A stretch of 64,000 nt of DNA from Solanum dulcamara. Its lineage: Eukaryota; Streptophyta; Magnoliopsida; Solanales; Solanaceae. Numbering within the stretch: position 1 is the stretch's first letter; every line of letters begins with the position of its first letter. Made by a program: the position numbers and the translations under genes. The notes beneath the pieces were generated by a model, which did not search any database, was not told the origin of the DNA, and saw nothing but the letters and a program-made list of their open reading frames with translations. Shown here in pieces: positions 1 to 11,900 of the stretch. The stretch covers positions 24,981,097-25,045,096 of the forward strand of contig NC_077242.1 in the NCBI RefSeq assembly GCF_947179165.1, given 5' to 3'.

Positions 1-271
1 ATAAACTAAAGAAATGCTATTTAGTACTGTAATAATTAATCTTAATTAAACATATACATGCTTCTTCTTCGCACCTTTTTCTCTTTGGGGGTTTCTTCCT
101 TTTCACAGAATCTGAACATCAAGAATTATAATAGTCTCTCTTTTGGGTCATGGCCGCTTGATTGAACTCTTTGTCATCTCTATTTTCTATTTCCCTTATC
201 TGATAGAAACCCAAAAACATTTCATTCCACTCTTTCTCTTGACTTTTCCCAATTTTACGATAAAGTTAAAG
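1..271 (+). promoter_or_regulatory. Putative promoter and non-coding first exon of the DENN gene
   Basis: AT-rich sequence with a weak TATA-like stretch near 50-58, followed by a pyrimidine-rich tract (about 61-130) typical of plant 5' UTRs. A strong donor (AAAG|GTAAGA) lies at 271/272, and its partner is the acceptor at 1177 just before the start codon. The transcription start is not visible and is inferred to lie around 60-110. The remainder of the promoter would lie upstream of the window. Confidence 0.4.
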
Positions 272-1177
272 GTAAGACTTTTTTCTTTAATTTTTATTTA
301 TTTTTCATTTTCTTGAGATAATTTCATGTGGGTATCTCTTGATTATGATCTATGTGATGTTTAACGTCTTGGGTCCTTTTCTGGTATTTCTTTTTTCATG
401 GTTTGATTTGGATTGTTAAAGGATTTGGTTGCGTTTATGAGGCTTCATATGTTGAAATTTACTGGCTATTGGTGAAAAGTCGTGATCTTTTGCACCTTAA
501 CTAAGAATTTATTAGTTCACAGAAGTGGCCAACTTTATGTGACTTTTTTCAGCTTGGATATACTTATAATTGTTGTACGGATTTCATACTTGATTGACCA
601 GAAGTAGAACTGGAGCTCGACGCGCATAGTGAAAGAGCACTGGACTAAAGTAATTTGTGATTAGTCCTGATGGAAACTTTTATGATCTATATTATGATAT
701 AGATGTTTTTTTCTTAAAGGAATATACTTTCTGACTGCTGGGTTGCTACAAAGTATTTGCAAGTTTTATGTTAACATTTCGTAAATGATTTGCCATTGTT
801 TTAATGATACACAGCTGTATCTTGATTAGAAGGAACAATAAAGGATATCATACTACTCATTTCTTTTTAAGTGCTTGCTTATTCAGTGGATTTTTAGCAT
901 GGACTTGGGAATTCTTTTAAAAAGTGAACAAATCTTCTCATTACTTATCAAAATGAAAAAAAGAAAAAAGCTGTTGTTCTCCTTATTAGGATGCAGATGT
1001 TGGTGAAACTTGAAAGGCGTACTGTAGTAAGGACTAACTTACACTGGTTGGGTTGTTATTTTAGTTGGTTTTCGGTGTAGTGTGCATTAACACGTAATCT
1101 GCACCAAAATGCAACTATTCTTTAGCTTTTATTATTGAAATCACATCCTCTGAGTTTATTTTTGCTTTTCTTTGTAG
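272..1177 (+). other. Intron in the 5' UTR of the DENN gene
   Basis: The donor is GTAAGA at 272 and the acceptor TTTGTAG ends at 1177. Only eight bases separate the acceptor from the ATG at 1186. Long leader introns are common in plant housekeeping genes and often raise expression; that is family knowledge, not shown here. No other gene or repeat was recognised in this stretch. Confidence 0.6.
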
Positions 1178-1185
1178 AAGAGAAG

Positions 1186-2869
1186 ATGGAGAAAATTGAA
1201 GAGTCAGGTAGTCCAGGTTGGGGTGCATCCTTTTTTCAAACAACAGAAGATGTTGCTAGAGCTGTTGTGGCTGCTGCAGCTGCCGTTAGGTCTCCACGAC
1301 CTTCTGTGGTATATTCATCAAAAGATGATAGTGGTAGTCAGCTTCAGAAATTTCAGCGTCAAGTAACTAGATTAATGAAAGGCTTATCCAGTCCTCCTGA
1401 AATTAAAAGTGGAGCCTACAACCCGGAAATACTAACTAGCCAAAAGCGTCAGTGGGCTAGGTTTCAGTTGCAATCCCTGGTATGCTATATGCCTAACCCT
1501 GGAGCTTTCTGCTGTATACTAAAATGCAGGAAATTAATTATCCATTTAAAGTTCCTCTCAAGATCTATTTCTGATTTTAATAACAGTTGTTTCAAATACT
1601 ACTTCATTCCTATGTCTTTTCCAAATTAATTACTAATTCCAGCTTGAAGCTTTGATGATGGTGAATGACAGACATTAAACTCCTGAATTTGATGGTTAAA
1701 TGCAGTTTTCAATTTATACTTATAATGGAATAGTTCTTTTAGTTTTGTTAGATGATTATACTATGTAAGCTTGTAGGATCATAGAGTTTGGAAAGAGCAA
1801 TCAAGGCTTTTTGAGAGCATGGTGGTTGTTGGACTCCATCCTAACTGTGATATTCAAGCACTTCAAAGGCTTTATTTTTCAAGAAAGCTAGATGGTCCAG
1901 GGAGATTTAGAAGCGCACTTGGTGGTCAAAGTCAATCACGCGTGGAACCTAACCTTGAGCCTCAGGTGTTGATTTTTTTTGTAGGGTTTAATTTGCATGG
2001 AGTTAGAAATTGTATAATTTTCATGGACTATAAGATGTTGTTACTTCTTTGGGTTTCAGGTCTTGTTTGTTTACCCTCCAGAGAAATCACTGCCACTGAA
2101 ATACAAGGATCTTCTCTCATTCTGCTTTCCAGCCGGAGTAGAGGTTGGGTTATCCCTATTAGCCTCCTTTTCCCTTTCATTTGACATGTATATCTGATAG
2201 TGTTGTGGAGTTTTTAGGCACTTTTCTATGTAATGTTGAGATATCGGAGAGATACATTTTGAAATATTTCAAGCTTCAAATGTGATTGCACTAGGTGAAC
2301 TTCTGTAAAGAGTTAGATGTAGAAAGCAAAAAACTTTTGATTTGAAGCATACAAAATATTATTGGTGATGGATCATGCATCTTGCAATTCACATTTACCT
2401 GTTATTACCTTAGGTAAGAAAAAGAAGCATAAACAAAAGGACTAGTTGATTTAAGATAGAATCAACTAAGTGAGGCATTCTCCTTTCTGTATCAAGGGAA
2501 AACAAAGTACAATTAATTATAGCTTGAACTTGGAATGTATTTTAAGACAGGTTAAACAAATACTGTCTCTCCTATTGCATCTCTACCTTCTTTATTCAGT
2601 CATACATGCAGTGGATCTTTTCTGATGGGTCAAAAATGGTGCATCTGGCTACAGGTTCATGCTGTTGAGAGAACTCCATCAATGAGTGAGTTAAACGAGA
2701 TACTTCTGGGTCAGGTAGTGATGCTTCCTTTCTATAATGACCTCCGAATTGATAATTGCAATCAAATTCCCGTAAGAAAAGCCGAACTGTAGAGAACCTT
2801 ACTTCCAAGAAGAAGCTGATTAAAATATACTCTCAAAACAAAAAGTAGTGGCTGAATATGTTATTTGAC

Positions 2870-2913
<44 letters not shown>

Positions 2914-5900
2914 TTTTACTGAGCCGAGGGTCTCCAGGAAACAGCCGTCCTACCTTGGTAGGAGTAAGGTCTGCGTACATTCTACCCTCCCCAGACCCCA
3001 TGTTGTGGGATTTCACTGGGTTGTTGTTGTTGTTGTTGTATATATATATATATATATATATAGGAACAACTGAAGGCTTTATGCAGGTGCAAGGATATTT
3101 TTCCAGAAATTCTTTTAATCATATATGTGTCTTTGCAGTGGTTATTCTGAGCTAGAAGAAGCTGTATCTTCTAGGTTCCATTAATTGGCCATATTTCTGT
3201 GGGTTCTGTTCTTGGATCAGATTTAGGCTTCTTCTAGACACAAGGATGTGAAAATTAATCAAGGCATACTTTATTATCTGCTATTTGGCGTATTTTCAAC
3301 TATTAGTAACTTCATCTATGATACCCTGGACGAATTCCCTTTTTTCTTTGCCTATGATATCAATTAACTTTCCCGCCTCCCAAAAATAATCCTTTGTTGA
3401 ACATATAACTCCTCCAATGATTTCCTGATCTAGAGTAGTGTATTGCCTTTTAAAAAGTTTAAAAAGTTTTCTTTCCAGACCAAGAGAATAACATAATGAC
3501 ATTAAAAGAAATTACTTTTCCGTCCCATTGTTTATTCTCCATTAGAAAGATAATTATATATTTGTAAGTCTTTTGTCATCAATCTGATAATTATCAACCT
3601 ACTTCAGTGTTTTGATATGTAAATTTGATTTTGTGGTGTAACACAATGTCTACTGTATTCAGATATACGTGTTAATGTGCTGCTACTTTTCCAGGAACAC
3701 CTTAAACAAAATGATCTATCCTTTGTGTTCCGGCTTCAGGTATCCTGTCTGACATTCTAATTGGTTTTCTTTTGTTATTGAGCATAACATTAATTTGCAC
3801 ATGGAACTGTTGTAGATTTCATTTTCTATCTACAACAACGCTATTAAATTATACAACCTTTTGATTGTTTCAGTTTTAGTGGGTGTTTGGATTGACTTAT
3901 TTTAAGTGACTTCTGACTTTTAAGTTCTTTTTTAGTTTTGGAAGTGTTTGGCAAATACAAAAAGTGCCTTTAAGCACTTTAGACTTAAAAGGTACAAAAA
4001 AAAAGCCAAAAGTCCAAAATAGGTAACACCCCCTTAGTAGTCTCTTTTTATTGTTAAATAGGTTCATGTAATCTGTAGGTATATGCAATGAGAATATGCA
4101 GCTAAAAAGTGCCTTACACTATCAGGTGTAGCCTATATATTTATCACCAACATTAAGTAACTCTTTTTTTGATCAATAACATCAAGTAACTTATACTAAA
4201 AGGAAACAACAGTAAGAATTAGCTGTCAACTTTTATGTCTACTCTGTGCATAGATGTGCCAGCTTTGGTTTTATAAACAGTCTTTTTCTGCCCCTTTTCT
4301 CATCCTAATGTAAAAAGATAGGAGCAATTAGATAAAGGAATTGGTGCTGACCAGTTGGAGTATGTATTTTAACTTAAGTTTCTTGATATAGGTTGCTGAT
4401 AATTCAACTCTATACGGTTGCTGTGTTTTAGTTGAGGAAGTGGTTCAGAAGCCCTCTGGATTGCTTTCCATGATTTCAGATGGACAACATACCAGCTTGG
4501 GTATTAGCCGCCAAATTTTAACAACACGCCGCTGTTATTGCATTCTTTCCAGACTTCCATTTTTTGATCTTCACTTTGGTGTATTACAAAGGTTTGTTTC
4601 TCTTCTGGTTGAATTTTCTATATTGTCCAGATCTTTTTGTTGTTAAAACTTGATGGGCCTAATTTAGGGAATCTTGTTGAACAATAGTTCTGTAGTGTTC
4701 AATTACCTGGATGCTATATTGTGTGGTTACATTGAGAGACCTATTTTATTGATAGTATTTATCTGAAGAAAGTGCCGATCCCCACTCCTCCCTTGCAATA
4801 TAGGCAAGATCAATATTTCTGTCAACAATGGGATAGCTACTGAATTTGTTGATACCTTGCAAGGTTTCTCTTGCGCATATGATGGACTTCCTATCAGCTT
4901 TCTAAAAGAAATGATGAACTTCATATCCTTTTCATTTCTAGTGAATTTTATTAGAGGTTGCCAGCATGTACAATGATGATCAACATTTCAGATAAACAAC
5001 GAGCCTAGAGAGAGTAAGCTGACCTTGAAGCAGAATGAAATGTTGGCTAATTTTCTTTATCTTTCTCAAAAAAAATGTTGGCTAATTTTTCAGCTGAAAT
5101 TCATCTGGGAATTAGGCTTTGTTGTATCAAACATTTCAGTAACTATCTTAAATAGTTCAATAGCATGTTGTTTGGCTACTTAGATACGTCTTGTAGAAAT
5201 ATAGGATAAGACTGCGTACAATAGATCCTTGTGGTTCAGCTCTGCCTGGACCCCACGCATAGTGCGAGCTTTGTGAACCGGGCTGTCCTTTTTACTAAGA
5301 TACTAAAAGGAATTAAAAGCATAATAAAATTAGTAGATTTCAGCTCTTTGGCCATTGTTTTGAGAACTTAATAAAAGAGAACTCTTGAGAAAGTCTATTA
5401 AGGAAGTATGCTTAGGTGCTTGTACATTAACATTTGCTTGTAATAATGATCATGAGCAAGAAGAAGCACTGTACCAGATCCAGTGCTTGCTATTACTAGT
5501 CTATACTCTATATATGTTCAGAATAGGCAAATGTATGGTTTAACTTTGGAAGATTCTTTTTTTGATGAGAAAGTTAACTGGTATTATAAACAAAGAAGTA
5601 CACCAATAGTGAACTCCTGTAGTAATTACATCAAAAGTATAGAGGGAATGTCAAAAAGAATCTGAACACCTATCTCCCTCATAAACTATCTAAAAATAGG
5701 GTGATGTCCCCCGGATCCTTAGGTACAGTATGGATATACCAAAAGTAAAAGGTCACTAAACAATTAATTTTAATGCTTTGGAATGGGATGCTTTTGTTCT
5801 CGTAACATCTCTGATTTCTCTCTCTCCATATTGTCCACCAGATGCAGGTAGGAACAATCTTCCATCTCTCCTTGTGTCCTGACTGATTTCTATTTCTATT

Positions 5901-8900
5901 CCAGCATGCTAGAACTTTTGCAGTATTCCTAGGCATGGTCCATATAAACCCCTCAGGTTAATGAAAAATTTTCATAGTTTCTCAGTCACTCTACAGTGCA
6001 AAACAAGATGGTTTATTGTCTCTGCCTCAGATTAAAAAAAAAAGCATCTGGAGCGTAACTGTCTTCCCCTTTTCATTAAGTTGTCCTGAGTCAAAACAAC
6101 TTGTCTTGCAACAAGCCATGTGAAACAGACCACCTTATGTGGTATCTTCCCTTTCCAGATCATCTTCCAAGGCCACAACTCCTTGGTTTTGGTTGAAATG
6201 TCTAGTAGTTTGTAGGTTGATTTCACTTTGAACTTGCCATCTTTATCCAGCTTCCAGGTCAATTTGTCTTCCTCATAGGTGATGTTCTTGGCTTTTTCCA
6301 AGGTGTTGTAGAGTTGAGTCATTCTCTCCACTTCCCAGTCATTGAAGAACCTTCTGAAGGTCAGGTTTCACCCTTGTTCAGTTCTGACTTCTAGAATTGT
6401 AGCCATTTTCTGCTGATTGAGAATGTAAATGTCTGGGAATTGTTGTCTCAGAGGTGTTTGTCCAACCCACATATCATTCCAGAACAAGGCTTTCCTCCCA
6501 TTTCCCACATTGATAGCAAAATTACTCCACATTCTTGGCCACTGATTCTAATAGTTCTCCGTAACCCACACCATAAGAAATATTAACCTCCTAGTAGTCC
6601 AAGATCCTTCCTTTCCATAAAAGCAATGATGATTTCCTTCCACAAGCCATGATCATCTGTTGCTAGTCTCCAAAGCCATTTTAACAGGAGGCTCTTATTG
6701 TGGGCTTTTAAATTCTTAATTCCTAAACCTCCCTCTTTTTTGTTGGTTATGACAGCATCCCACGTAGCCAAGTGAAATTTCTTTTCCCCTTCTCCATTAC
6801 CTTGCCAGAGAAAATTCCTTCTCATAGCATCCAACTTTTCAATGATCTTCCCAAGCATAGGAAAAAGGGACATCATATAGGTTTGCATATCCTTAAGAAC
6901 ACTGTTGATCAGTGTGACTCTACCACCCAAGGATAAGCATTGACTCCTCCAATTAACCAATTTCTTTTCACATTTTTCCACCATAGAGTTCCAGATGCTC
7001 AAGGATTTACTCTTTGCTCCCAAAGGCATGCCAAGATAGGTGGTGGGAAGCTCTTCTATCTTGCCACCTAGAATGTTTGCCAGTGTGGTACTTCATTCAC
7101 AGGGTAAATAAAACTCTTTCCCCAATTTATATGAAGTCCAGATATTGACCCTTAGGTGTTTCAGTTGTTCACTCTCTGCATCACAGAACACTAATGTGTC
7201 ATTAGCATATTGTAAATGGGATATAGACACTCCCGGTGAATCCCCCTCACTCACTTTAAAGCCCCTAATTCTGTTGTTAATTTGAGCAGTCTTCAACATA
7301 TCACTTAGACCTCCCATAGCTAGGATGAATATAAAAGGAGAAAGGGGGTCTCCTTGTCTCAATCCTCTCTCACGGGAAAAGAAGCCAGATGTTGCCAAAC
7401 CCCATCCTCCCGAGTGTGCTCCACAAATATTCCCAGTTCAAATGATCATAAGCTTTCTCTATGTCTAGCTTACGAAGAATTCCTGGATCTTTGGATCTGT
7501 TTCTCACATTTATACATTCATTGGCCACCAGAATGGCATCCATAATTTGCCTACCCTTTATAAAGGCCATTTGTTGGTCATCAACTAACTTTGGAAGATG
7601 CTTCACTAGTTACTGTTGTTATTTCTCTGTTGCTAGTGCCTACTGCCTACTGAGACACTCTTTGTTATTTCTCCTTTTTCTAGCATTTTTACTGAAGAAA
7701 GGTTGGAACGGTTAACAAAGCAAGTTGGTGATCTTGATTTTGATTCACTTGTGATTGATGATAAGGAAGAAAATTTGGAAGAAAATCCTCCCAGCATATT
7801 GGATGAAACATCTGAGTACGTCCTGAATGGCACTGTAGAAAGCCCCCAACCAAGAACTGCTGATTCTGTAATTAGTGGAACCGTGAGTGACAAATCTCAG
7901 CTGGAGTATAAAGTTGCAGAAGGGGACGTACTCCCAAAGAAGGATGGAAGTGATAACAAGGCATGTATGGTTGATAATGATATAGAATTTGCTAATAAAG
8001 AATTTATATTTGAAAGGCAAGTCCCTGAAGCTTTTGATAATTCCACTGATGAAAACAAACAACTGGTAGAAAAGGGTGTACCAAATGCTGTTTTGCCACT
8101 TCTAAGATATCATCAGTGCGAAAGTTCTGAATCTTCCTCTAGGTATTATTACTTCCTATTTGACTTTTAGTACATTTTTTTTTCTTTCCGATATGTCTCA
8201 TAAATTTGTGACCCTTTTGCTCTGCGCTATATCTGTTGTGTCCAAAATATCGAGAGAGCATCTTACTAGAAGTTGGTGTTTTTTATCGGCAAATCCTACC
8301 TCTATGAAGTGCTTTTAGTTTTGGATACAGCTTCCAGGGCTCTCCTAGTGAAGATAGACATTTTAGAAGTGATTTTGATGAAACCGAAACTGAGGAAGCA
8401 TCGTTTTCTGGTCAAGATGATTCAAGCCAGCATAGTGATATAGTTGAATGGGCAAAGGTTTGAATCTTATTTGGCAAATACCCAGTTAAAATTTTCAAAT
8501 TATGGCTTGTCATTAGTGGGTTATCCAGGTCTTCTCTGACCGCTTCGTTCTCCTTCACCTTCCAGGCCAATAATCGTGGATCTTTGCAGATACTATGCGA
8601 ATATTACCAGCTAAAATGTCCTGCAAGGGGCTCAACTATAAAGTTCCATCCCCTGGATCACCTTCATCCTCTAGAATATTATAGACCTGATGAAGCACTT
8701 TTACACTTTGCTGGATCGACAATTGACTTAAAATCATGCCGTACAAGTTTGGAATTAGCCGAGGTACATTTTTTTTTTTGGCAATTCCTGGTTTTATTAT
8801 ATTCATCATTGAAGACTGAAGTAGAGGGGGTGGGCTGAGAGATGTCATGTTTTGTGGTTGAGAAATGATTTATCCAACTAGCTACACCTTCCAATAGTTG

Positions 8901-11900
8901 GTTTCCTATGCATTATCAGCTTATGTTAATTTGGTTTCTGTAATACAGGCTCACAATGCACTCATGGTGGAAGAGGAAGCAACTGCATTGTCAGTTTGGG
9001 CTGTTGCATGCTTATGTGGCTCATTGCGGCTTGAGCATGTGCGTGGTGATACTGGCCATCTATACAACCTAAATATAACCATTCAATTGAATGATTGACT
9101 TACTAATTTGTCTACTTGACTATAATAAGTAACAAGTGTTCCGAGACTAGTATAAAGCTTTTTGACCTTTGTCAGAAATGATGGCCTCTTTGTCACCAAA
9201 TTTCTTATAGAGAAGTGCAATGCTAGATCAGTTAATGTCATCCACATTAACTTTTTTCATTGAATAGGGACATTCTGATTTAAAGAGAAAATGTGGGCAT
9301 TGATTTCATAATTGTAGACAGGAACGTGTATGCTATGCTCCAATCTTTGACTTAATGTAATGGGTTTGAAGTGGAAAACCACTACAGAATTTTGGCTTGC
9401 AGAATGAACACGAATTTACCCGAATATTATTGAAATAATGCTAAAAGGGTCAAATAACTAATTTTTATTTTCTTGGACATGATAGTTTTCTTTTTTCTGT
9501 CCTTAAAATTAATCATTTGTATTAATATTGACCTATTTCTGAGCTGCTATGGCAGCAAACTTCTTGCGGAGGCCTCCACATTACTGCATGGATTGCTTAA
9601 AATGGAAAAAAAGGTTAAGGGAAAACATATTTCTTACCAACAGAATGAGGGATGGGTTTTCTTTTTGGATTTTGGGGAATTTCTCAAGCTGTATAAAGTT
9701 TTGATTTACCTAATATTGCCAGCGTATTTCACGCTGAGAACTGGAATAATCAATTCACTCACCCTCCTATATCTAGTTGTATACTTGAGTCTATTTAATC
9801 TCTCAGTGTTGTCTATGAACATTCTTGCATGCTCATCATAGTTTTTTTTTAATTGATAGAAACATTTGACTAGTGGTCTAGGCAGTACTGGTTTTAACAT
9901 GCTCATCAAAACCTTTTGACACTATTGTTCCTACTCACGTTATATAGGTGCTTACACTGTTTGCGGGAGCCTTACTGGAGAAGCAAATTGTAGTGGTTTG
10001 TTCAAATTTGGTAAGTATCAGTTTGCGGCAGCTTTTATGCAGTATAGATTCAGTTAGGTTTGGCATCATATGAGTGCTGTTTTGATTTCACATACTGAAT
10101 TCTCTCTTGATTAGTCTGTTCTGCCTAGACAGGCGAAAGGAATGGTGAAGTTTAAAACCTAACCCTTCAAATCTTTGTTGTGATAGTTTATTGTTGCAAA
10201 GATTGATTTCATCTTCCCCATACATGTAACATCTTAGGTGAAAACTTCTTTCTAGATCCACATTCCCTTAGTATTACCATGATTTTTGAAGCTGGTATCT
10301 TTGAAAGCCCTAAAAATTTGATGCAGAACCTAATTTTTAGTTACTTAATTGTTAATTGCAGGGAATATTGTCTGCATGCATTCTGTCCATTATCCCTTTG
10401 ATTCGTCCTTATCAGTGGCAAAGCTTGTTGATGCCGGTAACTTCCAGTTGACAATGAATGTTTTCCTCAGGGAATAGATCTATTGCGTTTCTAATTTATC
10501 CGACTTTCTTGACATGTGTCCAGGTTTTGCCTAATGACATGCTGGATTTTCTGGATGCACCTGTTCCCTATATAGTGAGTATATCCATGTCTTAGGATTT
10601 CCTTGTCTTCCATAATTGGCTCCCAAAGAAATGTATAAGCAAAGAGGTTTTGTTGGAAGTTGGATGAGGCTATTCTTGAAACGATTGGAGTACTTGAATG
10701 AGGGGCTTGTTTCATTTTGACTGAAAGTTGATGGGTTTGTAGATGCTCTAATCGTCAGTGATGAATGTTTTTTCAACTATCTTATATCATGTGCCATGAT
10801 ACCATTTTGCCAGCTTTTTCTTAGATATCTTGCATTATTGGGAAATCATTCAGTATGTTTATCCTGTATTTAGTTGATCTCATCTGTGCAAGAATGTATT
10901 GTATCCTGCATATTCTCAAAATATATCTATCTTTTCTTGGATTTGTCTTGCCAATCAATTAATTTTTTTGTCCTGTTTGAGTGCTTTCTATGATAATGTG
11001 GTGTACTATTTTCGATAAATTATTCTTATGTCTTTAGGGGCAATTTCTGGTGCATAAACTTATATATATGTATTTTATTTCTTACCTTTGAGTAGGTAGG
11101 TGTGAAGAATAAGACCTCTGAGGTTCAGTCAAAGTTAACAAATGCTGTCCTTGTAGATGCAAACAAAAACCAGGTTTGTGAACTGGCCATTTCTATTGCT
11201 TGAGCTGAAAGTAACTGTTTGCATACCCTCCAGCAGACTGTTTTCTTAGTTTTTGTTTTCAGAACTTCATTACTGAATACTGCACGGATGTTGTGAATTT
11301 TGTTGTTGCTTGTTATTAAGTTTTCTAAGAGGGGTAATTTTTCCTGTGTATTACATTGAAAATCAGGTGAAGTCACCAACTTTACCACAACTTCCGCAGC
11401 AAAAGGAGTTATACTCTTGCTTAAGTCCTCACCATGCAAAGCTGGTGGGAGAAAGTTATCTGGCAAGGAAGAGGCCGGCTTATGAGTGCACAGAAATTCA
11501 GGTATTGCTGAATGTCTCATTGGTACCCTTCCATTCCTTCATTTGTCCCTCGCCACAGGGGCCACCATGATTTAGTTTTGACTCGTCTAACGTAGCTGAC
11601 TGTGTCAACTAAAGTGACAGATTACTTGTTTTTCCTGGAAATAGCATGGATGAAGCATTTGGAATTGTACATTTGTTTGATTGTAGTCTGTGAGTTTGTT
11701 AACTTCTAGTCTTCTGTACCATCAAGAAGCAAAAGAACAAAGAAGATATAGAAGAACAAATGAATCTCACCAAAAATAAATAAATTGACAAATGAATTTA
11801 ATTATGCCTGCAGTTGGAATTAGGTAAGTAGGTTAAGTTAATTGTTGTGAGGTCTAGTCTGTCCTTTTTTGGAGCCTCACGAACTAGAACTCAACCTTTG

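Noticed and set aside
1135..1185. ATG at 1135 as the DENN start
   Set aside because: It lies upstream of the acceptor ending at 1177 and so inside the leader intron; the residues it adds are hydrophobic intron translation.
2858..3155. Frames rich in Tyr-Ile over the TA repeats
   Set aside because: Translations of a (TA)n microsatellite and SINE.
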